A DNA stretch of 64,000 nucleotides from an uncultured Cellvibrio sp. (GTDB lineage Bacteria; Pseudomonadota; Gammaproteobacteria; Pseudomonadales; Cellvibrionaceae), in the NCBI GenBank assembly GCA_946481095.1, contig CAMLML010000002.1, positions 40,369 to 104,368 of the forward strand. The letters run 5' to 3'. Shown here in pieces: positions 25,323 through 33,466 of the stretch. The position numbers and the translations under genes were made by a program. The notes under the pieces are model-generated. The model saw nothing but the letters and a program-made list of their open reading frames with translations, was not told the origin of the DNA and ran no database searches. How positions within the stretch are numbered: the first letter of the stretch is position 1; the number at the start of each line of letters is the position of its first letter.

Positions 25323-26660
25323 ATGTCTCGCAAGTATTTTGGTACTGATGGTATTCGTGGTCAGGTAGGGGAATATCCCATTACTCCGGATTTTATGTTG
25401 AAGTTGGGTTGGGCGGCCGGTTGTATCCTTAAAGATCGCTATCCCGGTCAAAACATGATTTTGATTGGCAAAGACACCCGTATCTCGGGCTATATGTTTG
25501 AGTCCGCTATCCAGGCTGGTTTAATCAATGCAGGTATCGATGTGGGTTTGCTCGGCCCGGTTCCCACTCCGGCAGTGGCCTATCTGACACGCACCTTCAA
25601 AGCCCAGGCCGGGATAGTGATCAGTGCTTCCCATAATGCTTATGTTGATAATGGCATCAAGTTCTTCGGTGGTTCAGGTAGCAAACTACCGGATGACTGG
25701 GAAACACAAATAGAAGAGCAGCTTGAAAAACCTATGGTAACGGCTGAAAAGCTTGGCAAGGCACGTCGTATTGCAGACGCATCAGGGCGTTATATTGAGT
25801 TCTGCAAAGGTACTTTGCCTTGGGGATTCAGTTTGAATGGTATGCAAATTGTGTTGGATTGTGCTCATGGTGCGACTTATCACATTGCACCCGATGTATT
25901 TACGGAACTGGGCGCAAAAGTTATCCCGATTTTCAATGATCCCAATGGAACCAATATTAACCGTAGCTGCGGTTCAACCAAGCCTGAAGCCCTGCAGGAA
26001 AAAGTGATTGAGGTAGGTGCTGATTTGGGTATCGCTTTTGATGGCGATGGCGACCGGGTCGTGTTTGTAGATCACAAGGGTGAGTTGGTTGATGGAGATG
26101 AATTGCTCTACATCATTGCTGCTTATCAACAACAATATGGCAGTGGTTGTTCAGGGGTTGTAGGAACCTTGATGAGCAATTTTGGTTTTGAATTGGGTCT
26201 CAAAAAACTGTCTATCCCTTTTTCGCGTGCCAAAGTTGGCGATCGTTATGTAATTGAAATGATGCGAGAAAAAGACTGGAGCCTTGGTGGTGAAAACTCG
26301 GGTCATATTGTGTGTAGCAATGTCACTACAACGGGAGATGGCATCATTTCGGCACTGCAGGTTTTGTTGGCAATCAGCACAATGGGCGACACTTTGCATA
26401 ATGTGAAGAAAGGTATGCAAAAGTTGCCTCAAGTGATGATTAACGTGCATGTCGTCAAGCGAGTGGATTTATCTGCAAATGATGAAGTCCAAAAAGCGGT
26501 GAAGTTGACAGAAGAAAAATTGGCTGGAAGCGGACGGGTTTTGTTGCGTCCTTCAGGTACTGAACCGGTAGTCAGGGTTATGGTTGAAGGCGAAAATAAA
26601 AGCCAGGTAAAAGAGTTGGCACAAGAGCTGGCTGCCGTAGTCGAAAAAGCACTTAGCTAA
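25323..26660 (+). CDS. glmM: Phosphoglucosamine mutase
   Basis: 445 residues. It interconverts glucosamine-6-P and glucosamine-1-P, the step feeding UDP-GlcNAc for peptidoglycan and lipid A. Motifs: [12 protein letters not shown], the phosphoserine loop [13 protein letters not shown], the Mg-binding [13 protein letters not shown], the sugar-binding [10 protein letters not shown] and the phosphate-binding [12 protein letters not shown]. The RBS AGGAG at 25310-25314 is strong. It is in an operon with folP upstream; tpiA begins 88 bp downstream. Confidence 0.98.
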   Translation: MSRKYFGTDGIRGQVGEYPITPDFMLKLGWAAGCILKDRYPGQNMILIGKDTRISGYMFESAIQAGLINAGIDVGLLGPVPTPAVAYLTRTFKAQAGIVISASHNAYVDNGIKFFGGSGSKLPDDWETQIEEQLEKPMVTAEKLGKARRIADASGRYIEFCKGTLPWGFSLNGMQIVLDCAHGATYHIAPDVFTELGAKVIPIFNDPNGTNINRSCGSTKPEALQEKVIEVGADLGIAFDGDGDRVVFVDHKGELVDGDELLYIIAAYQQQYGSGCSGVVGTLMSNFGFELGLKKLSIPFSRAKVGDRYVIEMMREKDWSLGGENSGHIVCSNVTTTGDGIISALQVLLAISTMGDTLHNVKKGMQKLPQVMINVHVVKRVDLSANDEVQKAVKLTEEKLAGSGRVLLRPSGTEPVVRVMVEGENKSQVKELAQELAAVVEKALS

Positions 26661-26748
26661 AAAAATCAGAAACTTAAGTCAGGATTGGGTTGTATGTTCA
26701 AAACATCTTGGCTATTATCGGCGCCCGCTTTGGGAGAGGTCTTTATCG

Positions 26749-27516
26749 TTGAATAATTCCAGCCATTCAAGGCGTCGCCAGTTGATTGTAGGCAACTGGA
26801 AAATGAACGGAAATCGTCAGCAAAATACGACATTGGTTCAAGATATATTGGCTTGTTGGCAGGAAGATATCAGTGCAGATGTGGTGATATGTCCTCCGGA
26901 TGTTTATCTTCAACATACAGCTGATTTGATAGCAGGGCGCCATCCTGTTTTGGGCGCACAAAATGTGAGTGAATTTTGGCAAGGTGCTTACACCGGTGAA
27001 GTTTCGGCGCAAATGTTGGCTGATCTGGGTTGCAAGTATGTGATAGTGGGGCATAACGAACGCAGGCGTTTGTTGCATGAGTCCGATGCCCAGGTAGCGC
27101 AGAAATTTATTGCGGCGCAACGAGCGCAAATAATTCCGGTTTTGTGTGTGGGTGAGTCCCTGCAACACCGTGAACAAGGTATGCAATTGCAGGTAATAAA
27201 AAAACAATTGGATGCCGTGTTTTCGCAAACGGGTAAAGAGTGTTTTGTAAATGCACTGGTCGCTTACGAACCGGTTTGGGCTGTGGGTACAGGCGTTACT
27301 GCATCGCCGGAGCAAGCTTCGGAAGTACATTGTTTTATCAGGGAGCAGTTAGGCGCTAACGCTGACCAAATCCGCATACTTTATGGTGGCAGTGTAAAAT
27401 CCCACAATGCAGCGGAGTTGTTTGCCAAGCAGGATATAGACGGCGCTTTATTGGGTGGTGCATCTCTTGATGCCAAAGAATTTGTGAGTATCTGTAAAAC
27501 AGCGAGTTTGATATGA
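26749..27516 (+). CDS. tpiA: Triose-phosphate isomerase
   Basis: 255 residues. It interconverts dihydroxyacetone phosphate and glyceraldehyde-3-phosphate. Motifs: VGNWKMNG (catalytic Lys), VIVGHNERR (catalytic His), VAYEPVWAVGTG (catalytic Glu) and ILYGGSVKSHNA. The canonical GHSERR is GHNERR here, a tolerated change but uncommon. The start is TTG at 26749 (RBS GAGAGG upstream); no ATG precedes the conserved GNWKMNG block. The stop overlaps the secG start (ATGA). Confidence 0.96.
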   Translation: MNNSSHSRRRQLIVGNWKMNGNRQQNTTLVQDILACWQEDISADVVICPPDVYLQHTADLIAGRHPVLGAQNVSEFWQGAYTGEVSAQMLADLGCKYVIVGHNERRRLLHESDAQVAQKFIAAQRAQIIPVLCVGESLQHREQGMQLQVIKKQLDAVFSQTGKECFVNALVAYEPVWAVGTGVTASPEQASEVHCFIREQLGANADQIRILYGGSVKSHNAAELFAKQDIDGALLGGASLDAKEFVSICKTASLI

Positions 27517-27893
27517 CGACATTAGTAGTGGTTCTACATTTTGTTGCAGCCTTGATAATTATTGGCTTGGTGTTATTGCAACAAGGTAAAGGTGCTGCCA
27601 TGGGAGCATCCTTTGGTGCAGGTGCATCTTCAACGGTTTTTGGTAGTGAAGGCAGTGGTAATTTTTTTACCAAATCTACCTGGACTATTGCGACGTTTTT
27701 CTTCTGTACCAGTTTTGGTCTGGCAGTGATCTCCAAGCACGACGCTAAAGTCAGTGTAGAAGCTCCTGTTATTGAGGTACCAGTATCGGCACCGGTTACC
27801 AGTTCGGATGTTCCGGTTGCACAACCTCCGGTTGATGCTGCACCGCCTTCGTCCAGTGATGTTCCCGTGACAGTTCCTGCTGAAACAAAGTAA
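27513..27893 (+). CDS. secG: SecG, preprotein translocase subunit
   Basis: 126 residues. A small subunit of the SecYEG channel with two membrane segments (about 2-22 and 53-70). The conserved GLVLLQQGKGAAMGASFGAGASSTVFGS region lies between them. A Pro/Val-rich tail with repeated SSDVPV units after residue 75 is longer than in Escherichia coli SecG and probably cytoplasmic. It overlaps tpiA by 4 bp and precedes tRNA-Leu, the standard order. Confidence 0.95.
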   Translation: MTTLVVVLHFVAALIIIGLVLLQQGKGAAMGASFGAGASSTVFGSEGSGNFFTKSTWTIATFFFCTSFGLAVISKHDAKVSVEAPVIEVPVSAPVTSSDVPVAQPPVDAAPPSSSDVPVTVPAETK

Positions 27894-27903
27894 TTGGTTT
27901 ATT

Positions 27904-27988
27904 GCCCCGGTGGTGGAATTGGTAGACACGCTATCTTGAGGTGGTAGTGGCGAATGCCGTGCCGGTTCGAGTCCGGCCCAGGGCACCA
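27904..27988 (+). tRNA. tRNA-Leu (anticodon GAG)
   Basis: 85 nt with an encoded CCA. Anticodon arm CTATC-TTGAGGT-GGTAG gives anticodon GAG; there is a long class II variable arm (TGGC-GAAT-GCC) and T arm GCCGG-TTCGAGT-CCGGC. The acceptor stem GCCCCGG / CCAGGGC has one C-A mismatch at the fifth pair. Its position after secG is conserved in gammaproteobacteria. Confidence 0.95.
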
Positions 27989-28023
27989 ACATAAAGTACG
28001 ACGACTTTTCAAAAACGTCCTGA

Positions 28024-28047
28024 AGCCCCGTTATTCGGGGCTTTTTT
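28024..28047 (+). terminator. Intrinsic terminator after tRNA-Leu
   Basis: AGCCCCG-TTATT-CGGGGCT followed by five Ts, 36 bp after the tRNA. Ends the secG/tRNA transcript. Confidence 0.92.
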
Positions 28048-28102
28048 GTTAGTCCAGATTATTCTTTTTATCAGAAAATCCGGCAATTAATGGGCGGCAA
28101 GA

Positions 28103-28954
28103 ATGAATTCATTAAAGCAACAGCTGACGGAAGTTTTGGCGTTTTTCGGGATCAGTGAACCTCTTCCTTTGCGTGCCAGATTCCAGGGGCAAACAATTAC
28201 AGCACTCTTGTATCCTGATGCCAGCGTTCTGGTTGCTGGTAAGTTTTTTGATGACATAGAACAGGCTATGTGGGATTTTGATCTGCAAAAAACATCTTCA
28301 AGTTCAAGTGCCTGGCAGTTTTGGTCTGTTCACAGCAATCTCCGGGGTACCTGGGTACCCTTGGAACACTGGCGTGCCGAGTGGTACAACACCAATGTCA
28401 GCCGCGAGGTTAAAACATCATTCAGTCATCCCCTGCGTATTGATTCTGTAGCTGCTCCCGGCGGTGGTTTGATTGGCATGACGTTTTGTCCAGGGCGCCA
28501 AACTGATGGGCTCTATACGGGATTGTGGCAACGTGATTTGGCAACGGATTGTTTGGCTATTGAAGCCTGGCCGAGTGCTGCTCTGGTGACCTTGATGCAA
28601 ATTCAGGAGTTTGCCCTGCTGAACGTTGAAGCGTTGCCACAAATAGCCATGAATTATCATTTTCGCTGGATTCATGCCCCGATACCTGACATGCAAATAC
28701 CGGATACCCGTTTTGAACGGCAATGGAAGACACTGGGTCCGGAATTACATGAATTGTTATCAGCAGGGAAAAATATAGTGCTGCATTGCCGTGGTGGTTT
28801 GGGACGCACAGGTTTAATGGCTGCACGTATGTTAATTGAACGCGGTATGTTGCCGGTAGATGCGGTAGCAACAGTACGTGCTGCTCGTACTCACACGATA
28901 GAAACATATGAGCAGGAAGAGTTTTGTCTCAATCTCACATCAGGAATGCGATGA
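28103..28954 (+). CDS. Dual-specificity/tyrosine-type protein phosphatase
   Basis: 283 residues, no signal peptide. The C-terminal half holds a cysteine phosphatase signature HCRGGLGRTG (Cys229, Arg235), with candidate general-acid residues in the HAPIPDMQIPD loop and MAARMLIERG behind it. This is the CDKN3/DSP-like type. The first 130 residues (ending near VPLEHWRAEWYN) match nothing I recognise. It overlaps the next gene by ATGA (28951-28954), a coupling that pairs a phosphatase with a predicted kinase. Substrate unknown; small molecule or protein both possible. Confidence 0.8.
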   Translation: MNSLKQQLTEVLAFFGISEPLPLRARFQGQTITALLYPDASVLVAGKFFDDIEQAMWDFDLQKTSSSSSAWQFWSVHSNLRGTWVPLEHWRAEWYNTNVSREVKTSFSHPLRIDSVAAPGGGLIGMTFCPGRQTDGLYTGLWQRDLATDCLAIEAWPSAALVTLMQIQEFALLNVEALPQIAMNYHFRWIHAPIPDMQIPDTRFERQWKTLGPELHELLSAGKNIVLHCRGGLGRTGLMAARMLIERGMLPVDAVATVRAARTHTIETYEQEEFCLNLTSGMR

Positions 28955-30744
28955 AAAGTCTATTGATTAGCCAATGCCTACAGGTCGATTTTGTGAAATC
29001 TCTTGCCCGGGGCGAGCCTCTGCCGAATCCTTTACATATTGGTCGGGAGGAGAGTAAACGCTTGTTGGGTATTGATCCCCGCGATGGTTCGCTAAGTCAA
29101 TTTATGCGTTGGGCTGCATCAAATAAAGATCTCACCCGAATTCATATTCGTGATTGGCATGATGCAGAGTCAGCTGAACAACAAACGCATTTACAACAAT
29201 TTGGCTTGCACTGTATTGCCAATACTCCTGGCGCTGATTTTGTATTTGAACCCGCTGCGGATGATGTTCTGATTAATTCCACCACCCTGAATGATTTTGA
29301 AAAAACAACACTGACATCAATATTAAATCAGTTGATTGCCGATGAGCCTTGTCGCATCGGGTTAATCGGTGTTTGGACGGAAGCAAAAATTTTATTTTTG
29401 GCTTATGAATTATCAACCCGATATCCGCAAGCGAAAATTGCCGTGAGTTCAGCGCTTTGTGCAAGTTCATCGCGCGCGCAACATTTTTTAGCCTTGGAGC
29501 AACTGCAGCGAATTGTGGGTGTTTGTGTGATTGATTCTCTGGCAGAGTTCGCCAATTTTTTGGGTCACGAAGCGAGTTTTGTACAAGCCAAAACCTTTAA
29601 TAAAAATTTAACCATTGAAACCAGTGGGGTTTTGGATTTAACGCCTGAAAGCGAAATGCTGTTGCGATATTTATTCCGTGACTGCAAAAAATTAGCTTTA
29701 ACTATTTTGGATGGTGGTTTTTCCGGAAATTTGGTGGCTGCTGCGAAAAGTATTGATCATCTTGGTCGTGAACAAGCGCCTCATGTAGTCAAAATAGGAA
29801 CGCGCCATTTAATGGCTAAAGAGCGCACTGCGTTTGAAAAAGTTGAAGCGGTATTGGGTAACCATGCGCCTGCTATCGCAGAATATGCTGATATGGAAAC
29901 CTTGGGAGCGATTAAGTATCGCTATGCCGCTATGGGAGAAGGGAAAACCAAAACCTTGCAGCATTTATTGCAGACGGGTACATCGCTTGCAAAAATTGAA
30001 TATTATTTACAACAACTACTTGATGCCCAGCTTGGACGTTTCTATCGCGCTGCATTGCCTGAGTCTCGTAACTTACTGGAATATTATTGTTTTAGTTCTG
30101 ATTGGGCTGAATCAGTCAAACAAAAAATCATAGAATTAATTGGTGAATGCCCCGAACAAAGTAATTTATCTTTGCCTGGCGGGTTGGATTGCAAAAATAT
30201 TTATCATTTTTACCGTGATGACTTGTTATGTATCCAGAAATGGCAGAGTGATTTTCCTTTTTGTTATGTACATGGTGATTTAAATTGGGCCAATATCATG
30301 ATTGATGGCCATGATAATGTATGGCTGATTGATTTTTTTCATACTCATCATGGTCATTTATTAAAGGATTTTGCCAAACTGGAAAATGATCTTCTCTACA
30401 TAGGAACGGCAGTTAATAGTGAATCCGATTTTATACAAGCCTGTGCATTTAGCGATTATTTATTATCCATTGGTGAAGATTTACAGCTTGGTCCACTACC
30501 GGAAAATTTTAATGAGCAATTTCAACGTTGCGCCAGTATTCTTGTGTTTCTGCGAAAAAAATTACTGCAATATTTACCTCCAGGAACAGAAAATGTGAAT
30601 CTGCAGTGGCAATTGGCCCAACTGCGTTATGCGGTACACACAATTGGTTTTGATGAGCCCAACCATTTGCAGCGCTGTTGGGCTTTGTATACCGCAAGCA
30701 GTTTGGCTGAAAAGGTAAAGTTGGTTTTGCCGACGGCTCAATAA
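28951..30744 (+). CDS. Isochorismatase-fold domain fused to an aminoglycoside-phosphotransferase-type kinase
   Basis: 597 residues. The N-terminal ~220 residues follow the isochorismatase fold (LISQCLQVDFV with Asp13; GLIGVWTEAKILFLAYEL), but the usual nucleophile Cys is Lys146, so this part is likely not a hydrolase. The rest is a kinase of the APH type, with a glycine-rich DGGFSGNLV loop, HVVKIG (ATP lysine) and the catalytic HGDLNWANIM (His441, Asp443) plus LIDFF (Asp461). The kinase resembles the ternary-complex-associated domain 9 group. The ATG at 28951 overlaps the phosphatase stop. The DTW gene starts 4 bp after. The substrate is unknown. Confidence 0.7.
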   Translation: MKSLLISQCLQVDFVKSLARGEPLPNPLHIGREESKRLLGIDPRDGSLSQFMRWAASNKDLTRIHIRDWHDAESAEQQTHLQQFGLHCIANTPGADFVFEPAADDVLINSTTLNDFEKTTLTSILNQLIADEPCRIGLIGVWTEAKILFLAYELSTRYPQAKIAVSSALCASSSRAQHFLALEQLQRIVGVCVIDSLAEFANFLGHEASFVQAKTFNKNLTIETSGVLDLTPESEMLLRYLFRDCKKLALTILDGGFSGNLVAAAKSIDHLGREQAPHVVKIGTRHLMAKERTAFEKVEAVLGNHAPAIAEYADMETLGAIKYRYAAMGEGKTKTLQHLLQTGTSLAKIEYYLQQLLDAQLGRFYRAALPESRNLLEYYCFSSDWAESVKQKIIELIGECPEQSNLSLPGGLDCKNIYHFYRDDLLCIQKWQSDFPFCYVHGDLNWANIMIDGHDNVWLIDFFHTHHGHLLKDFAKLENDLLYIGTAVNSESDFIQACAFSDYLLSIGEDLQLGPLPENFNEQFQRCASILVFLRKKLLQYLPPGTENVNLQWQLAQLRYAVHTIGFDEPNHLQRCWALYTASSLAEKVKLVLPTAQ

Positions 30745-30748
30745 AATC

Positions 30749-31492
30749 ATGAATTCGTATCAACAACTTCGCCAGATTTGCCTCGCCAATGCCACACGTG
30801 AATTTAATGCACGTGGTAAATCAGTGGTGCGTTGCCAAAATTGTCAGTTGGCGATTAAAGCCTGCATCTGTCAATGGCGGCACCAACGAAACATTTCATG
30901 TGAATTTGTGTTGTTAATGCACCGTGAAGAATTATTTAAACCAACCAATAGCGGTCGATTGATTGCCGATCTATTTCCTGAGCAAACCCATGCATTTTGT
31001 TGGCACAGAACTGAACCGGATGAAAAACTATTGGCCATGCTAAATGATCCGCATCGAATTAATTTAATTGTGTTTCCTGATGATACGACCAGGGATGTTA
31101 CTGCCGATCCGGTAGTCATCGATGAAAAATTTGCTCAAAACAGTCAACATAAAACTGTCACATTTATATTATTGGATGGAACCTGGAAACAAAGTGGACG
31201 CATGTTTCATTTAAGCCGTTGGTTGGATAATGTTGCATGTTTATCATTACCTGATAAACATGTGAAATCTTATGCCATGCGAAAATCGCATCTGAAAAAT
31301 TATGTATCCACTGCAGAAGCTGCGGCTATCTGCCTTGAATTGCTTGGAGAAAGTTTTTCTGCAGATGTTTTACGCGACTATTTTGAAATATTTAATCTGC
31401 ATTATTTGGCGACACGTGGAAATTATTTACCTGAAATAACTGACACCCACAGACGATTATCTACATTGGTTGATGTTAATTACGGTTGTTAG
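30749..31492 (+). CDS. DTW-domain tRNA-uridine aminocarboxypropyltransferase-like protein
   Basis: 247 residues. A zinc-like cysteine set (VRCQNCQLAIKACICQW) comes first, then the DTW core: LLMHREELFKPTNSGRLI, VFPDDTTRD, ILLDGTWKQSGRM (the DTW motif, here DGTW) and a C-terminal STAEAAAICLELLGE. The family includes TapT/YfiP, which adds acp3 to U47 in tRNA using S-adenosylmethionine. It is the third gene of a tight operon with the phosphatase and the kinase fusion, which are not usual partners. Confident on family, moderate on exact target. Confidence 0.85.
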   Translation: MNSYQQLRQICLANATREFNARGKSVVRCQNCQLAIKACICQWRHQRNISCEFVLLMHREELFKPTNSGRLIADLFPEQTHAFCWHRTEPDEKLLAMLNDPHRINLIVFPDDTTRDVTADPVVIDEKFAQNSQHKTVTFILLDGTWKQSGRMFHLSRWLDNVACLSLPDKHVKSYAMRKSHLKNYVSTAEAAAICLELLGESFSADVLRDYFEIFNLHYLATRGNYLPEITDTHRRLSTLVDVNYGC

Positions 31493-31552
31493 AAAAGGTC
31501 AAAGTCTCACAAAAAAAATCGACTTTTACGACTAGGTATATTTATTGGGAAT

Positions 31553-31667
31553 TCGCATAATGATCACACAAGGAGGATAGCAAGGAGAGTGTTGTTGACC
31601 ATGAAAGGCCAATGGATGCACCTAACACCGGAGCCCCGAAAATCCAGGATGATTTTGGGGCTTTTTT
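31553..31667 (+). ncRNA. Candidate small RNA with promoter-like start and terminator
   Basis: A -10-like box (CATAAT) at 31556-31561 precedes about 100 nt that carry six GGA triplets, three of them in ANGGA context (AAGGA twice, ATGGA). They end at a strong terminator (31632-31667). Small stems such as CCAT/ATGG and ACAC/GTGT are visible. This layout is that of a CsrA/RsmA-binding sRNA, but I see no GacA upstream box. Short start codons within it give no convincing peptide. Confidence 0.35.
31632..31667 (+). terminator. Intrinsic terminator
   Basis: AGCCCCGAAAATC and GATTTTGGGGCT (one bulged G) followed by TTTTTT. Its T-run faces the plus strand, so it ends a transcript coming from the DTW operon or from the candidate sRNA. 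Confidence 0.85.
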
Positions 31668-31685
31668 ATTTCAACCTAATACTCT

Positions 31686-32642
31686 TTATTTCAATTCCGT
31701 GCCTTTTGCTTCTTTATCCATAAACCCGCGCACTGTTGATAGCCAGAATTGTTGTGATTCATTCAATGCGTTTTCTTCAGGATAAGCAAATGTGTGCTGG
31801 CGGTATTTCAACAATTTTTTACGTGCGGCTGTAGTTTTGTGTAAACGTTGATTCTGTTCCTGGGTAACAAATGGTGGATTAAAAAACACATCCAATACCG
31901 GTAATTCAGGCGAGGAGAAACTGGCTTCCAGCAGTTCCTGTGTGAGTGGATATTGCGCTTGAATATTCAGCACAATCAGGGCTTGCATTGGCCCGTCAAT
32001 TGTTTTGGGATCTTTCGGGTTAGGTTTTATTTGTGGTAACAAATGTTGCGTAGCAGGATGCAATAAACGGTTATCCGATAACAACACCAGATTAAATTTT
32101 CCTTGTTGATGTAAATAATTAATCGCTGCTGTAATAGTCTCGGCAACAGTATTTTCTCGTAATCGCTCGGCAGGAATTGCCAGCGCAAACGTTTCCCATC
32201 CGAATAAAGGTAAATTGCGCCGTAATAATTCCAGTACTCCCGGCCAGCGCTGTGGTTGTTCACTGGCGTGAATCATCAATAACACACCTTTATTTTCTTT
32301 GGATTCAGTCACTTTGTAAAAAGCTAACCATTTGCCTTGTGATGTTTCCAGCCACACCGCTTCTTTGGGATTGGCATCGGCAATAAGTTGGATGGTGGAT
32401 AGATCTTCGTCGGATTGTTTTTTGTCCGGTTCTTGAGGTTTTGTGGTTTTGGTTGTTTCGGTGGATGTTTGTGTTTGGGTTTCTGGTGTTTCTTGTGGAT
32501 CTGTTTGTGCATCAGTGATTAATGACAGGCTACACAAAAGAAGAATAGTGAAAAGTTGGATCCCTGCCTTTGCAGGGATGACGAGAAACTCCATCGGTAT
32601 GAAAATAGCCCGTACTAAAATAGTAAATTTCGTAGATTGCAT
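31686..32642 (-). CDS. DUF3530-like protein with a repeat-derived leader
   Basis: 318 residues. The body resembles DUF3530: LETSQGKWLAFYKVTESK, LLMIHASEQPQRWPG, LRRNLPLFGWETFALAIP, an alpha/beta-hydrolase-like layout without a clear catalytic serine. A Thr/Gln/Pro-rich spacer precedes it. The leader includes the stretch LVIPAKAGIQLF, which is encoded by the CGTCATCC-type intergenic repeat at 32558-32583. So a mobile palindrome appears inserted in the signal peptide, ahead of TILLLCSLSLITDAQ. I choose the ATG at 32642; 32594 is an alternative. In-frame codons up to 33080 run antisense to rpe and are excluded. Confidence 0.65.
   Translation of the reverse strand: MQSTKFTILVRAIFIPMEFLVIPAKAGIQLFTILLLCSLSLITDAQTDPQETPETQTQTSTETTKTTKPQEPDKKQSDEDLSTIQLIADANPKEAVWLETSQGKWLAFYKVTESKENKGVLLMIHASEQPQRWPGVLELLRRNLPLFGWETFALAIPAERLRENTVAETITAAINYLHQQGKFNLVLLSDNRLLHPATQHLLPQIKPNPKDPKTIDGPMQALIVLNIQAQYPLTQELLEASFSSPELPVLDVFFNPPFVTQEQNQRLHKTTAARKKLLKYRQHTFAYPEENALNESQQFWLSTVRGFMDKEAKGTELK
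32558..32583. repeat. CGTCATCC-type palindrome inside a coding region
   Basis: GGATCCCTGCCTTTGC ... AGGGATGACG, 26 bp. Within the minus-strand DUF3530-like gene it encodes VIPAKAGIQ. Other copies: 12402-12426, 21897-21949, 33410-33437. Confidence 0.8.
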
Positions 32643-32684
32643 AAGTTTGAGTAGAATGCCGTAAATAATTGAAATGGGTGAGTT

Positions 32685-33371
32685 ATGTCTAAGTGTAAGC
32701 AAGAAATCTGGATCGCGCCTTCCATTCTCTCCGCTGATTTGGCACGTTTGGGTGAAGAGGTGGATGCAGTTTTGAAAGCCGGTGCAGACATTATCCATTT
32801 TGATGTGATGGACAATCATTACGTTCCCAATATGACCTTCGGCCCCATGATCTGCAAAGCCCTGCGAGATTACGGCATCACTGCGCCGCTGGATGTGCAT
32901 TTGATGGTAGAGCCGGTTGATGATCTGATCGTGAAATTCGCCGACGCCGGTGCCAGTATTATCAGCATTCACCCCGAAGCAACCCGTCATCTGGATCGTT
33001 CCATTCAACTGATTAAGGACAAAGGTTGTATGACAGGAGTTGTACTTAATCCGGCTACCCCGCTTGATGCCATTCGCCATGTGTTGGGCAAGGTGGATTT
33101 AATCCTGTTGATGTCAGTCAATCCCGGCTTTGGTGGTCAGGCGTTTATCCCTTATGTGTTGGATAAAGTCCGTCAAGCGCGTCGGATGATAGATGAGACC
33201 GGTCGCCCTATTCGATTGGAAATTGATGGTGGGGTGAATCTTGATAACATCGCTGAAATTGCCGCTGCAGGTGTGGATACCTTTGTTTCAGGTTCGGCAA
33301 TTTTTGATTCAGGGGATTATCGGGCGACCATTCATGGTATGAGAGAAAAGATTCGTCAATTATCTAATTAG
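32685..33371 (+). CDS. rpe: Ribulose-phosphate 3-epimerase
   Basis: 228 residues. A TIM-barrel enzyme of the pentose phosphate pathway, interconverting ribulose-5-P and xylulose-5-P. Motifs: [54 protein letters not shown], and [12 protein letters not shown] with the phosphate loop VSGSAIF. In many relatives rpe is followed by gph and trpE; here gph is absent and a glycosyltransferase gene on the other strand lies in between. Confidence 0.97.
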   Translation: MSKCKQEIWIAPSILSADLARLGEEVDAVLKAGADIIHFDVMDNHYVPNMTFGPMICKALRDYGITAPLDVHLMVEPVDDLIVKFADAGASIISIHPEATRHLDRSIQLIKDKGCMTGVVLNPATPLDAIRHVLGKVDLILLMSVNPGFGGQAFIPYVLDKVRQARRMIDETGRPIRLEIDGGVNLDNIAEIAAAGVDTFVSGSAIFDSGDYRATIHGMREKIRQLSN

Positions 33372-33376
33372 AGACC

Positions 33377-33458
33377 TTTGCACGAATCCATTTTTGTTTA
33401 ATTTCACTTCGTCATCCCTGCGAAGGCGGGAATGACGATTAATTTTGATTCGTGCAAA
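33377..33458. repeat. 82-bp long hairpin between convergent genes
   Basis: The outer arms TTTGCACGAATC (33377-33388) and GATTCGTGCAAA (33447-33458) are perfect 12-bp inverted repeats. The core (33410-33437) is a CGTCATCC-type palindrome. It sits between the convergent rpe and glycosyltransferase genes, so it could terminate both, and it has a miniature-transposon-like layout. Confidence 0.75.
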
Positions 33459-33466
33459 ATTCTCAA

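Noticed and set aside
32643..33080. N-terminal extension of the DUF3530-like frame
   Set aside because: It is antisense to rpe, a certain gene, and has no signal peptide or conserved residues.
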